Source: Variovorax sp. WDL1 | GTDB taxonomy: Bacteria; Pseudomonadota; Gammaproteobacteria; Burkholderiales; Burkholderiaceae_C | DNA: 62,693 bases | Direction of reading: 5' to 3' | Assembly: GCF_001541225.1 (NCBI RefSeq) | Contig: NZ_LMTS01000233.1 | Coordinates: 12,194-74,886 of the forward strand | Shown here: positions 27,235 to 36,081 of the stretch, piece by piece | Layout of the letters: every line of letters begins with the position of its first letter | How positions within the stretch are numbered: position 1 is the stretch's first letter | Notes under the pieces: model-generated | Told to the model about the DNA's origin: nothing | Seen by the model: only the letters and a program-made list of their open reading frames with translations | Database searches by the model: none | Translations under genes and position numbers: made by a program

Positions 27235-28413
27235 TTACTTGCCGCGCTGCGCCAGCACCTCGGCCGGCTGCACCAGCTGGCCCGTCTTGTTCGACCAGCT
27301 GTTCTTGGTGAAGCTCACCACGGCCGCAATGTCGGTGTCGCTCAGTTGCTTCCAGGCCGGCATGGCGCCGTTGTTCGCACCGTTGAGGACGATGTGGATC
27401 TGCTTGTTGTGGTCGGGATCGACCACGAGCGCCGAGCCGTCCAGCGGCTTGATCGGGCCCGCGCCCTTGCCGTTGGCCTGGTGACAGGCCGCGCAGTTGG
27501 CGGCATAGACCTTCTCGCCGCGCGCCAGGATCTCGGGCAGGGTCCAGACCTTGCTCGGGTCGTCCTGCTTGGCGGCCGCCTCCTTGCGCTTGCCGTCGAC
27601 CCACGCCGTGTAGTCGCCCTTCGAGACCACCTTCACGTGGATCGGCATGTAGGCGTGCTCCTTGCCGCAGAGCTCCTGGCACTGGCCGTAGTAGTCGCCC
27701 ACCTTCTCGGCGCGAAACCAGGTGTCGCGCACGAAGCCGGGAATGGCATCCTGCTTGACGCCCAGTTGCGGCACGGCGAAGGCGTGGATCACGTCGTTGG
27801 CGGTGGTGATGATGCGCACCTTGGTGTCGACCGGCACCACCATCGGGTTGTCGACCTTCAGCAGGTAGTCGTCCGGCACATCGCCCTTGGCGCCGGCGTC
27901 CGACATGGCGCGATGCGAGCTGTCGAGCGTCGAGATGAAGGCCAGGCCCTCGCCCTCGCCCTTGATGTAGTCGTAGCCCCACTTCCACTGGTAGCCGGTG
28001 GTCTTGATCGTGAGGTCGGCATTGGTGGTGTCCTTCTGGGCCACCAGCACCTTGGTGGCCGGCAGCGCCATCAGGATCACGATGATGAAGGGCACGATGG
28101 TCCAGAGGACTTCGACCACCACGGATTCATGGAAGTTGGCCGCCTTGTGGCCCACCGACTTGCGGTGCTTCCAGATCGAATAGAACATGACCGCGAAGAC
28201 GGCTATGAAAATCACCGTGCAAAGCACCAGCATCACGGTGTGCAGGAAGTGCTGCTCTTCCGCGATCTTGGTAACGCCCACCGGCAGGTTCAGCTGGCGC
28301 ACCGACGGGCCGCCGGCAAGATCGTTGACTGCATGCGCCGCGCTGCCCCACATCGCGCCGGCCGCCAGCAGCAGATTCGCCGGCCACTTCTTGTTGCACC
28401 AATTGCTCTTCAT
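27235..28413 (-). CDS. coxB: Cytochrome c oxidase subunit II with C-terminal cytochrome c domain
   Basis: A 392-residue subunit II: signal peptide, two membrane helices, the CuA domain and an added class I cytochrome c domain. CuA ligands lie in YYGQCQELCGKEHAYMPIHV; the heme c site is NCAACHQ, with a distal methionine in NGAMPAWKQL. Such a fused domain lets the oxidase accept electrons as a caa3-type enzyme. The ATG at 28413 follows a purine-rich GAAGAAG; an upstream GTG at 28446 is less likely. It lies 63 bp after the DUF2244 gene. Confidence 0.96.
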   Translation of the reverse strand: MKSNWCNKKWPANLLLAAGAMWGSAAHAVNDLAGGPSVRQLNLPVGVTKIAEEQHFLHTVMLVLCTVIFIAVFAVMFYSIWKHRKSVGHKAANFHESVVVEVLWTIVPFIIVILMALPATKVLVAQKDTTNADLTIKTTGYQWKWGYDYIKGEGEGLAFISTLDSSHRAMSDAGAKGDVPDDYLLKVDNPMVVPVDTKVRIITTANDVIHAFAVPQLGVKQDAIPGFVRDTWFRAEKVGDYYGQCQELCGKEHAYMPIHVKVVSKGDYTAWVDGKRKEAAAKQDDPSKVWTLPEILARGEKVYAANCAACHQANGKGAGPIKPLDGSALVVDPDHNKQIHIVLNGANNGAMPAWKQLSDTDIAAVVSFTKNSWSNKTGQLVQPAEVLAQRGK

Positions 28414-28476
28414 CGTGTTCACTTCTTCAATTTTCAAGTAACCCACCGGTCCCCACGGGCTGCATTGCGCACCCTT

Positions 28477-28953
28477 TCAGGCGCCACGCAATGCCATGCG
28501 AATCTCGCGCGCCAGCGCCGCGCGCAACTCCGGACGCACATAGCGCCCCACCTTGACCGAACGACCCTGTCCCGAGACCTCGATCAGCGAGCGGTCGCTG
28601 AGCTGAGGTTCGACCCGCACCTGGTGCGGCAAGAATTCAGTGCGCTCGTAGTGCCCGCCATTCTCGAGCTCGACCACCAGCCGGCCGCCCTGGAGCGCGA
28701 TGCGCTCGCCGTCGGCGGCGTGGCGCGCATACAGCAGAAAAGCGAAGCCGACCGCGCCCAGCTCGAGCCAGGCGAAAGGCAGCACCAGAGGCGCGCCATG
28801 CACCCAGAAAATGGCTCCGATGCCCAGCGAGACCACGCACAGGGATGCGTAGAGCCAGCCAAGCTGGCTCGGCGTGACCGAGCAGTTGCGCTTCAGGAAC
28901 CAGTGGATGTTCTGGCCTGAAACGGTGGCAAAACGAAACACGGAATTCGACAC
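28477..28953 (-). CDS. DUF2244 membrane protein
   Basis: A protein of about 158 residues with two membrane helices in the middle (LYASLCVVSLGIGAIFWV and a following pair) and a soluble C-terminal beta-rich part. LKRNCSVTPSQLGWLY is the conserved opening of DUF2244. The start is uncertain: GTG 28953 is used, and a TTG at 28971 would add six residues. It lies directly before coxB on the same strand, so a link with the oxidase is likely but unproven. Confidence 0.78.
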   Translation of the reverse strand: MSNSVFRFATVSGQNIHWFLKRNCSVTPSQLGWLYASLCVVSLGIGAIFWVHGAPLVLPFAWLELGAVGFAFLLYARHAADGERIALQGGRLVVELENGGHYERTEFLPHQVRVEPQLSDRSLIEVSGQGRSVKVGRYVRPELRAALAREIRMALRGA

Positions 28954-29099
28954 GGCGAGCGAGTTCAGCAAATCGGTGCGTCGATCGCCGTCAAACCCAT
29001 GTCCGACAGGCCTCGATCACGGGACAATACCCGGAGTTCACGCAACGGCGGATTGTAGCGGGTGAACAGAGGTGGTCATTCGCGCAGCGGCCTTGCGGC

Positions 29100-30014
29100 T
29101 CACGCACCCGGTCGCCCGCGCTGAAGCATCGAACGCATCTCGCGCAGCGAGACCGCGCTTTCGGCCGCCAGCGCCACCCGCGGTGCCGGCTTGAAGGCGT
29201 GCCCGTAGATGATCTCGAAAGTCAAGGCAATCCGCCCGACTCCTTCCGCGGACAAGGCCACGTCTGGCAACGCACGGCGCAGCACGCGATGCCAGGTCCG
29301 GCCTCGCAGCCCGGGAAAGCGTGCACGATGGAGGTTGCGCCCCAGCGTGCGCAGTTCGGCCAGCGCCGCCTCGGCGCTCGGCCATGTGAGGACGATGCGC
29401 TCCATGTCCATCACCGGCTCCGCGAAGCCGGCGTGGACCAGCATGTCGCCCCAATCGTGCATGTCGGTGAATTCGTGGCTGGGAGGCGGCCAGCCCTGGC
29501 GTTCGTGCAGCACGCGCAGTTCGCGCACGGTGTCGGGGCCGAAGCAGGAGAACATCAGGAAGCCGTCGGTCGCCACCAGACTGTGCCAGCGGGCGATCAG
29601 CGCCTGCGGATCGGCCGCCATGTGCAGCGCCATGTTGGCCCACAGCAGATCCACCCCCTCCTCTGGCGGCGCCTCGAAGCTGGACCGGGCGCCCTGCCAG
29701 CGCCGCGCGCTCCACCAGGGCGCGGCGAGCGCCGCGCGGGTAGGCGCAAGCAGCGCCGGCTCCGGTTCGATCACGAAGGCGGCCGCGTCACGGTAGCGGC
29801 GCGCGAGCAGTGCGTGCGATTCCAGCCCGCCGCGCAGCGGGGACCAGTCGGCCCAGTGGCGCGGCTGCGCCTTGATCCATTGGAGACGGTCCTCCATGCG
29901 GCGGCCGATCTCCTCGTGCAGCCAGGGCGAACCGCCGGCGGGCGCGAGGCGGCCCCAGCGTGCGGCGGCCGCAGCATCGATGGTCGGCGGTCGCTGAGGG
30001 GGGGTGGAGTCCAT
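29100..30014 (-). CDS. SAM-dependent methyltransferase, BioC-like
   Basis: A 304-residue class I methyltransferase. The central VDLLWANMALHMAADP and GFLMFSCFGPDTVRELR are the pattern of the BioC (malonyl-ACP O-methyltransferase) group, which starts biotin synthesis; the SAM loop at the N-terminus is weakly conserved. No other biotin gene is nearby, so BioC itself is not certain. The ATG at 30014 is only 22 bp from the divergent comF-like start, and a palindrome occupies most of that gap. Confidence 0.72.
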   Translation of the reverse strand: MDSTPPQRPPTIDAAAAARWGRLAPAGGSPWLHEEIGRRMEDRLQWIKAQPRHWADWSPLRGGLESHALLARRYRDAAAFVIEPEPALLAPTRAALAAPWWSARRWQGARSSFEAPPEEGVDLLWANMALHMAADPQALIARWHSLVATDGFLMFSCFGPDTVRELRVLHERQGWPPPSHEFTDMHDWGDMLVHAGFAEPVMDMERIVLTWPSAEAALAELRTLGRNLHRARFPGLRGRTWHRVLRRALPDVALSAEGVGRIALTFEIIYGHAFKPAPRVALAAESAVSLREMRSMLQRGRPGA

Positions 30015-30018
30015 CGGG

Positions 30019-30036
30019 CGCTCAGTATATTGAGCG
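30019..30036. promoter_or_regulatory. Palindrome filling the divergent bioC-like/comF-like gap
   Basis: CGCTCA (30019-30024), GTATAT, TGAGCG (30031-30036). The centre contains TATATT (30026-30031), a good -10 hexamer for the plus-strand gene, which starts six bases later at 30037. The arrangement suggests a leaderless comF-like transcript and a possible operator. No regulator is assigned. Confidence 0.4.
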
Positions 30037-30771
30037 ATGTCCAACCCTTGGCGCCAGGGCCCTTCTCTGCTCTCTTCCCTGCTCTCCTCCCTGCTCGAGC
30101 GCGTGCCGAGCCAGTGCGCGGTGTGCCGCGCCTGGCCCTCGCGTCCCGTGTGCGACGCCTGCGTAACGCGTTTCGCCCCGCCGGCCTCGCGCTGCGTCAG
30201 CTGCGCCCTGCCGGTGCCGCAGGGCGTGGCCCGGTGCGGCGAGTGCCTTGCCCATCCGCCCCCGCTGGACGCCTGCCTCGCGGCCTGCGCCTATGCCTGG
30301 CCCTGGCCCGACTGCATCGCGCAGTTCAAGTTCCAGGGCCGAGCGGGCTGGGCCGCGCCGCTGGCGACCCTGCTGCGAAGCGCCCCCTGGGTCGAGCCGG
30401 CCCTGGAGCAGGCCGACCTGGTGGTGCCGATGCCGCTGGCAAGAAGCCGGCTGCGCGAGCGCGGCTTCAACCAGGCGTACGAGCTGGCGCGCCGGCTCGC
30501 CCCGCAGAAGACCGATCCAGCACTGTTGTTGCGCACCCGGGACACGCCACCGCAAAGCGGCCTCGCGCGCGCCGAGCGGTTGCGCAATCTGCGCGGCGCC
30601 TTCGCGCTCGAACCGCTGCGCGCAGAGGTCGTGCGTGGGCGGCGCATCGTGCTGGTGGATGATGTGATGACCAGCGGCGCCTCGCTGTTCTCGGCGGCGC
30701 AGGTGTTGCGCACCGGCGGGGCAGCGCACGTCACCGCGATCGTGCTCGCAAGGACCGATCCGCCGTCTTGA
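30037..30771 (+). CDS. ComF-family phosphoribosyltransferase-like protein
   Basis: A 244-residue ComF/GntX-family protein. Four cysteine pairs near the N-terminus (CAVC, CDAC, CVSC, CGEC) suggest bound zinc. The C-terminal phosphoribosyltransferase part has [11 protein letters not shown] and the PRPP loop [12 protein letters not shown]. ComF proteins take part in DNA uptake in transformable bacteria; GntX is the E. coli counterpart. It precedes trmL by 13 bp. Confidence 0.9.
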   Translation: MSNPWRQGPSLLSSLLSSLLERVPSQCAVCRAWPSRPVCDACVTRFAPPASRCVSCALPVPQGVARCGECLAHPPPLDACLAACAYAWPWPDCIAQFKFQGRAGWAAPLATLLRSAPWVEPALEQADLVVPMPLARSRLRERGFNQAYELARRLAPQKTDPALLLRTRDTPPQSGLARAERLRNLRGAFALEPLRAEVVRGRRIVLVDDVMTSGASLFSAAQVLRTGGAAHVTAIVLARTDPPS

Positions 30772-30784
30772 AGAGAATCGGCCC

Positions 30785-31246
30785 ATGTTCCACATCGTCC
30801 TGGTCGAACCCGAGATACCGCCCAACACCGGCAACGTGATCCGGCTGGCCGCCAACACCGGCTGCACCCTGCACCTGGTAGAGCCGCTGGGTTTTTCGAT
30901 GGACGACCGGCTGCTGCGGCGCGCTGGCCTCGACTACCACGAGTACGCCGAGGTTCGCCGCCATGCCGGCTGGGAGGCGCTGCTGGCATCCGAGCAGCCC
31001 GCGCCCGAGCGCCTTTTCGCCCTCACGACGCGCGGCACGCGCATCGTCCACGAGGTCGGCTTCCGCCCCGGCGACTGGCTGGTGTTCGGATCGGAGACGC
31101 GCGGCCTCGCGCCGGAACTGCGCGAGCGCTTCCCGCCGCCGCAGCGCCTGCGCCTGCCGATGCGCGCAGGCCAGCGCAGCTTGAACCTGTCGAACGCGGT
31201 GGCAGTGACGGTGTTCGAGGCTTGGCGGCAGAACGGCTTCGCCTGA
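30785..31246 (+). CDS. trmL: tRNA (cytidine/uridine-34 2'-O)-methyltransferase TrmL
   Basis: A 153-residue SPOUT methyltransferase that methylates the ribose of the wobble base in tRNA-Leu. The knot motifs are visible: [28 protein letters not shown] and [20 protein letters not shown]. The length is that of E. coli TrmL. Translation starts at ATG 30785 with no Shine-Dalgarno; the 15 bases before and including the ATG are identical to those before the hydrolase at 8216. Confidence 0.95.
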   Translation: MFHIVLVEPEIPPNTGNVIRLAANTGCTLHLVEPLGFSMDDRLLRRAGLDYHEYAEVRRHAGWEALLASEQPAPERLFALTTRGTRIVHEVGFRPGDWLVFGSETRGLAPELRERFPPPQRLRLPMRAGQRSLNLSNAVAVTVFEAWRQNGFA

Positions 31247-31269
31247 GGAGCCAGGTCGCCGCGGGGCCC

Positions 31270-31728
31270 TCAGCGGAAGCGGCGCACCACCGATTCGGCG
31301 ACGCAGGCCGGCTTGGTCGCACCCTCGAGCTCGATGGTGGCCTCCCAGACCATCTGGATGCCTTCGCCGTCGATGGGCTCGCAGCTCAGCAGCTTCATGC
31401 GCCCGCGCAGCCGGCCGCCGACCGGCACGGGCGTCATGAAGCGCACGCGATTGAGCCCGTAGTTGACGCCCATGCGCGACTCGACCACTTCGAAGGCCGA
31501 TTCGTAGAAACGTGGCAGCAGCGACAGCGTCAGGAATCCGTGGGCGATCGGCCCGCCGAAGGGCCCGGCCTTGGCGCGTTCCACATCGACGTGGATCCAC
31601 TGGTGGTCCCCGGTGGCCTCGGCGAACTGGTTGACCTGCTCCTGCGTGACCGTGATCCAGTCGCTCACCGCGACTTCCTGGCCGACGCAGGCGGCGAGAT
31701 CCTGAAGGGTCTGGAATGTCTTCTTCAT
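31270..31728 (-). CDS. MaoC-family dehydratase
   Basis: A 152-residue hot-dog-fold protein. The R-hydratase signature FAEATGDHQWIHVDVERA holds the catalytic Asp and His, and GPIAHGFLTLSLLP follows. The family hydrates enoyl-CoA to (R)-3-hydroxyacyl-CoA or acts on related thioesters. The single-domain length is normal. It is convergent with trmL, and no fatty-acid genes adjoin it. Confidence 0.92.
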   Translation of the reverse strand: MKKTFQTLQDLAACVGQEVAVSDWITVTQEQVNQFAEATGDHQWIHVDVERAKAGPFGGPIAHGFLTLSLLPRFYESAFEVVESRMGVNYGLNRVRFMTPVPVGGRLRGRMKLLSCEPIDGEGIQMVWEATIELEGATKPACVAESVVRRFR

Positions 31729-31874
31729 GTTTTCACTCTACTTGGCCAGGGCCTCCGCCGCTGTAGCCGGCGTGACAGTCCGGAGAACACCGCGGAACCG
31801 GCTGTGCCGGGCCGCTGGTGTTGCCCCCGGCAGGGGGTGGGCGGCTACACGAAGTGAGCCAACCTGGGGAGGAG
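31729..31874. repeat. Extragenic segment with GC-rich hairpin
   Basis: No gene is credible here. The segment holds CCCCC (31824-31828), GGCA, GGGGG (31833-31837) and a following CACGAAGTGAGCC. From memory it resembles extragenic repeats scattered in Comamonadaceae genomes, but only one copy is in the window. It lies between the MaoC gene and the end of the ParA gene. Confidence 0.35.
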
Positions 31875-32495
31875 CTAAGCATCGAGCCATTGGCGGATGG
31901 GTTCCCACTGCTCCAGGTCGCGCTGCACCCGGCCCGGTGCGATGTCGAAGAGCGTGAGTCCGCGCGCCGCGAGTTGCACGTAGTTCTGCGTGTCGCGCAG
32001 CTCGCCCAGCACCGGCACGCCCAGCCCGGCGACGAACTCGCGCAGGCGCTCGGCTGCCAGCGTGCGCCCGTCGACACGCATGCCGACCACCCCGACCTGC
32101 GTCTTGCCGACATGGCGGTTGGCCAGCAGCTTGTCCAGGAAGTCGCGCGTGGCATAGATATCGAAGATGCTGGGCTGCAACGGCACCAGCACCCTGTCGG
32201 CCATCGGCACCACCTCCTTGAGCCGCGCGCCGTGCAGGCCCGCTGGCGTGTCGATCACCGCGTGCGTGGTGCCGCGCGGCGGCCGCACCACGGTGCCGTC
32301 TTCCGAAGCCTCCCAGGTCCTGATCTCGCGCGCCGCCGGCGTGCGCAGGCCGAGCCATAGCCGGGAGGACTGCTGCCGGTCGATGTCGCCGAGCATCACC
32401 GCATGGCCGCGGCTCGCGAAATAGCCCGCAATGTTGGTTGCGAGCGTGGATTTGCCGACCCCACCCTTGGGGTTGGCGACCAGGACCACCGGCAT
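31875..32495 (-). CDS. ParA-family (MinD/ParA-like) ATPase
   Basis: A 206-residue deviant Walker ATPase. The P-loop is ANPKGGVGKSTLATN, the second motif is DIDRQQSS and the third is AVIDTPAGL. No ParB-like partner or parS-like site is next to it, so it is an orphan and may position some other cargo. The ATG at 32495 is backed by AAGGAG about six bases upstream. It is divergent from kefF. Confidence 0.88.
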   Translation of the reverse strand: MPVVLVANPKGGVGKSTLATNIAGYFASRGHAVMLGDIDRQQSSRLWLGLRTPAAREIRTWEASEDGTVVRPPRGTTHAVIDTPAGLHGARLKEVVPMADRVLVPLQPSIFDIYATRDFLDKLLANRHVGKTQVGVVGMRVDGRTLAAERLREFVAGLGVPVLGELRDTQNYVQLAARGLTLFDIAPGRVQRDLEQWEPIRQWLDA

Positions 32496-32578
32496 GACAG
32501 GCTCCTTCCAGACTGAAGAGACAGGCGCCATGGTAGCCGCGCCCGCCGGCCGTCCGAGTTGCGCTATGTTCGCGCACC

Positions 32579-33223
32579 ATGACCACGACAACACCAAGCC
32601 CGGGCCGTTCCGCAGGCGGCATTTACCTGCTCGCCGCCCATCCCCATTGGCGCGATTCGCGCGTCAACTGGCAGCTTCTGCAGGCCGCGCGCAGCCTGCC
32701 CCACGTCGAGGCCAACGACCTCTATTCCAGCTACCCCGACTACGCGATCGACATCCAGGCCGAGCAGGCCCGCCTCGCCCGCGCCAAGCTATTGGTGCTG
32801 CTGCACCCGATCCAGTGGTATTCGATGCCGGCGCTGCAGAAGCTCTGGCTCGACGAGGTGCTGAGCTACGGCTGGGCCTACGGCGGCGGCGGCATGGCGC
32901 TGCAGGGCAAGGACTGCTGGCTGGTGGCCACCACCGGCGGCCCCGAGCACAGCTACCACCCGCAGAGCTACAACCGCTACTTCTTCGACGCCTTCCTGCC
33001 GCCCTACGAGCAGACCGCCGCCCTCTGCGGCATGCGCTTCCTGCCGCCGCTGCTCTTCCACGGCGCGCGCAGCGCCACCCCCGAAATGCTGGCGGCGCAC
33101 ATCGAGGTCTTCAGGCAGCGCCTCTCGAGCTACCCCGACTGGCCGGAGATGGAAGACATCCCCGAATGCGCCGCCTGCGAAGTCCCGGCGACCGACCGGC
33201 CGCTGGAACACGAGGAGGCCTGA
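32579..33223 (+). CDS. kefF: KefF-like NAD(P)H oxidoreductase (ancillary protein of K+ efflux)
   Basis: A 214-residue flavodoxin-fold quinone oxidoreductase. HPIQWYSMPALQKLWLDEVL and TTGGPEHSY are the family marks. KefF proteins bind and activate KefC. The stop overlaps the kefC start as TGATG, so the two are translated together, as expected for a regulatory subunit and its channel. Confidence 0.9.
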   Translation: MTTTTPSPGRSAGGIYLLAAHPHWRDSRVNWQLLQAARSLPHVEANDLYSSYPDYAIDIQAEQARLARAKLLVLLHPIQWYSMPALQKLWLDEVLSYGWAYGGGGMALQGKDCWLVATTGGPEHSYHPQSYNRYFFDAFLPPYEQTAALCGMRFLPPLLFHGARSATPEMLAAHIEVFRQRLSSYPDWPEMEDIPECAACEVPATDRPLEHEEA

Positions 33224-35076
33224 TGGAACACGCACCGGGCTGGCTCGTCAATTCGCTGATCTACCTGGGCGCCGCCGTACTGGTGGTGCCGTTGTCGAAG
33301 GCACTCGGCCTCGGCTCGATCATCGGCTATCTCGCGGCCGGCATCGTCATCGGCCCTTGGGGCCTGGGCCTCGTGACCAACGTGGTCGACATCCTGCATT
33401 TCGCCGAGTTCGGCGTGGTGCTGATGCTGTTCCTGGTCGGCCTCGAGCTGGAGCCCAGGCGCCTGTGGAGCCTGCGCCGGCCGATCTTCGGCTGGGGCAC
33501 TGCGCAGGTCGTGGCCTGCGCGGCCGTGCTCTTCCTGGCCGGCTGGGCGGGCGGCGCGAACTGGCGCGTGGCCCTGGTCGCCGCGCTGGGCCTGGCGCTG
33601 TCCTCGACCGCCATCGCGCTGCAGGTGCTGGGCGAACGCAACCTGCTGCCGACGCCGAGCGGGCAGGCCGGCTTCTCGATCCTGCTGTTCCAGGACGTGG
33701 CGGCGATCCCGATCCTCGCGCTCCTGCCCCTGCTGGCTGTCGGCTCCGACACCGCGCCGGCCCTCACCGGCGCCGACCGCGCGCTCGAGGGTCTGAAGAT
33801 CGTCGCGGTGGTCGGCGGCATCGTGCTGGGCGGCCGGCTGGTGCTGCGCCCGCTGCTGCGCTGGATCGCGCGCAGCGACACGCCCGAGATCTTCACCGCC
33901 GCCTCGCTGCTGCTGGTGGTGGCGATCGCCGCGCTGATGCAGTTCGTCGGCCTGTCGATGGCGCTCGGCGCCTTCCTCGCCGGCGTGCTGCTGGCCGAGA
34001 GCGAGTACCGGCGCGAGTTGGAAACCGACATCGAGCCCTTCAAGGGCCTGCTGCTGGGCCTCTTCTTCATCGCGGTCGGCATGAGCATCGACTTCGGCGT
34101 GCTGCTGGACCGGCCGGGCCTGATGGCGCTGGTCGTCGTCGGCTTCATGCTGCTGAAGGCGATCGTGATCTTCACGCTGGCGAAGCTGATGGGACTGCCC
34201 TACCAGCAGCGGCCGGTGTTCACGCTGCTGCTGGCGCAGGGCGGCGAGTTCGCCTTCGTGGTTTTCCAGGCGGCCGGCCCGCAGGTCCTGCCGGCCGGGG
34301 TCGCGTCGTTCCTGATCGGCGCGGTGGCCTTGTCGATGCTGCTGTCGCCGCTGCTGCTGGTGGCGCTCGACAAGTGGGTGCTGCCACGCTACAGCGACGG
34401 GGCGCCGGTCACGATGGAAGAGATCTCCGAGCAACAGGAAGCCAAGGTGCTGATCTGCGGCTTCGGCCGCTACGGCCAGATCCTGGGGCGGATGCTCAGC
34501 GCCCAGGGCCTGAAGCTGACCGTGCTGGACCACGACCCCGACACCATCGAAAGCCTGCGCGAGTTCGGCTTTCGGGTCTTCTACGGCGACGCCACGCGGC
34601 TGGACGTGCTGCGCACCGCCGGCGCCGGCACGGCCAGTGTGCTGGTGGTGGCGGTGGACGGCGTGGAGCAATCGCTGGCCATCGTCGACATGGCGCGCGC
34701 GCACTTCCCCAACGCGCGCATCATCGCCCGCGCGCGCAACGTGGGTCATCTCTACCAGTTGCTCGACCGCAAGGTGGAGTTCATCGAGCGCGAGCTCTTC
34801 GAATCCTCCCTGCGCAGCGCCCGCTCGGTGCTGGAGGGACTGGGCTGGCCCGCGCACGAGGCGCGCGAAGCGGCGATGCGCTTTCGCCGCCGCAACATCG
34901 AGCTCATGCATGAGCTCTACCCGCACTACAAGGACCGCGCCAAGCTGATCGCGGCCTCGAAGGAAGGGCGCCAGCAGTTCCAGGAGCAGATCGCGCGCGA
35001 GCGCGAGGAACGCAAGCAGCGCTCGGGCCAGGACTGGAACCTGGCGGTGGAAGAGGGTCGAAGCAGCGTCGAATGA
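33223..35076 (+). CDS. kefC: Glutathione-regulated K+/H+ antiporter KefC (CPA2 family)
   Basis: A 617-residue inner-membrane antiporter: about twelve helices to residue 385, then a cytosolic RCK/KTN domain with the NAD-binding ICGFGRYGQILGRM. It releases potassium and acidifies the cell during electrophile stress. LFLVGLELEPRRLW and ALSSTAIALQVLGER are family marks. GAGGAGG precedes the ATG, which overlaps the kefF stop by one base. Confidence 0.93.
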   Translation: MEHAPGWLVNSLIYLGAAVLVVPLSKALGLGSIIGYLAAGIVIGPWGLGLVTNVVDILHFAEFGVVLMLFLVGLELEPRRLWSLRRPIFGWGTAQVVACAAVLFLAGWAGGANWRVALVAALGLALSSTAIALQVLGERNLLPTPSGQAGFSILLFQDVAAIPILALLPLLAVGSDTAPALTGADRALEGLKIVAVVGGIVLGGRLVLRPLLRWIARSDTPEIFTAASLLLVVAIAALMQFVGLSMALGAFLAGVLLAESEYRRELETDIEPFKGLLLGLFFIAVGMSIDFGVLLDRPGLMALVVVGFMLLKAIVIFTLAKLMGLPYQQRPVFTLLLAQGGEFAFVVFQAAGPQVLPAGVASFLIGAVALSMLLSPLLLVALDKWVLPRYSDGAPVTMEEISEQQEAKVLICGFGRYGQILGRMLSAQGLKLTVLDHDPDTIESLREFGFRVFYGDATRLDVLRTAGAGTASVLVVAVDGVEQSLAIVDMARAHFPNARIIARARNVGHLYQLLDRKVEFIERELFESSLRSARSVLEGLGWPAHEAREAAMRFRRRNIELMHELYPHYKDRAKLIAASKEGRQQFQEQIAREREERKQRSGQDWNLAVEEGRSSVE

Positions 35077-35100
35077 CCAGCAGCTGCTTTCGGACTCCCT

Positions 35101-35964
35101 TCAGTCGAGCTTCAGCAACCGCACCGCATTGCCCTTCAGGATGCCGGGCATCACCTCCGGCTTGAAGCCCGCCTCCTCGAAGTCCTTCATCCAGCGGTCG
35201 GGCGTGATCAGCGGGTAGTCGCTGCCGAACAGGATGCGGTCCTTCAGCAGCGTGTTGGCGTACTGCACCAGCTGCTTCGGGAAGTACTTCGGGCTCCAGC
35301 CCGAGAGGTCGATCCAGACGTTGGGCTTGTGCGTCGCCACGCTGAGCGCTTCGTCCTGCCAGGGGAAGCTGGGGTGCGCCATGATGATCTGCATGTCCGG
35401 GAAATCGATGGCCACGTCGTCCAGGTGCATCGGGTTGCTGTATTCCAGCCTGAGGCCGCCGCCGCAGCGCATGCCTGAGCCGATGCCGCTGTGGCCCGTG
35501 TGGAACACCGCCGGCAGCCCGTGCTCGGCGATCACCTCGTAGATCGGCCAGGCCATCCGGTCGTACGGGTGGTAGCCCTGCACCGTCGGATGGAACTTGA
35601 AGCCCTTGACGCCATGCTCCTCGATCAGGCGCCTTGCCTCTCGCGCACCCATCTTCCCCTTGTGCGGATCGATGCTGGCGAAGGCGATCATGATGTCGCT
35701 GTTCTTCTGCGCCGCCTCGGCGATCTCCTCGTTCGGGATGCGGCGCCGGCCGAGGTTCGACTCGGCGTCGACCATGAACATCACCAGGCCGATCTTCCGC
35801 TCGCGGTAGTAGTCGATGCTCTCCTGGATGGTCGGGCGCCGGCTCGATCGGAAATACTTGTCGGCCGCGCGGTCGTACTCCTCGCCGTAGTTGTCGAAGG
35901 GATTCCAGCAGCTCACCTCGGCGTGCGTGTGGGTGTCGATCGCGATCAGGTTGCGGTGGTCCAT
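35101..35964 (-). CDS. Amidohydrolase-superfamily protein, CouO-like beta-ketoacyl-CoA hydrolase candidate
   Basis: A 287-residue metal-dependent hydrolase of the TIM-barrel amidohydrolase superfamily. Metal ligands are in DTHTH (His12, His14), FHTGHSG, MAHPSFPW and the late GSDYPLITPD. Relatives include decarboxylases and hydrolases of aromatic catabolism. Its divergent placement against crotonase, feruloyl-CoA synthase and SDR genes matches the CouO-type hydrolase that splits aromatic beta-ketoacyl-CoA in the Rhodococcus hydroxycinnamate route (recalled, not searched). A decarboxylase role is the main alternative. Confidence 0.75.
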   Translation of the reverse strand: MDHRNLIAIDTHTHAEVSCWNPFDNYGEEYDRAADKYFRSSRRPTIQESIDYYRERKIGLVMFMVDAESNLGRRRIPNEEIAEAAQKNSDIMIAFASIDPHKGKMGAREARRLIEEHGVKGFKFHPTVQGYHPYDRMAWPIYEVIAEHGLPAVFHTGHSGIGSGMRCGGGLRLEYSNPMHLDDVAIDFPDMQIIMAHPSFPWQDEALSVATHKPNVWIDLSGWSPKYFPKQLVQYANTLLKDRILFGSDYPLITPDRWMKDFEEAGFKPEVMPGILKGNAVRLLKLD

Positions 35965-36037
35965 GGGGCTTGTCTCCAGGCTGTGCAGCGACTAAGGGTA
36001 AATCCGGGTGCCGAGCCTGTCGACTCGGCTTGAATTA

Positions 36038-36052
36038 GTTATTTCCAATAAC
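36038..36052. promoter_or_regulatory. Candidate MarR operator of the hydroxycinnamate locus
   Basis: GTTATT (36038-36043), TCC, AATAAC (36047-36052): a perfect inverted repeat in an AT-rich patch between the divergent amidohydrolase and crotonase genes. A second inverted repeat, GCCGAG/CTCGGC (36010-36029), lies to its left. The size and composition fit a MarR-family site; the MarR gene at 44014 is the likely regulator. Confidence 0.6.
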
Positions 36053-36081
36053 CATAATCGATCGTGAAAGGGAGCGCAACC

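Noticed and set aside
31875..32495. ParA gene as part of a chromosome or plasmid partition locus
   Set aside because: No ParB-like gene, parS-like repeats or replication gene is nearby.
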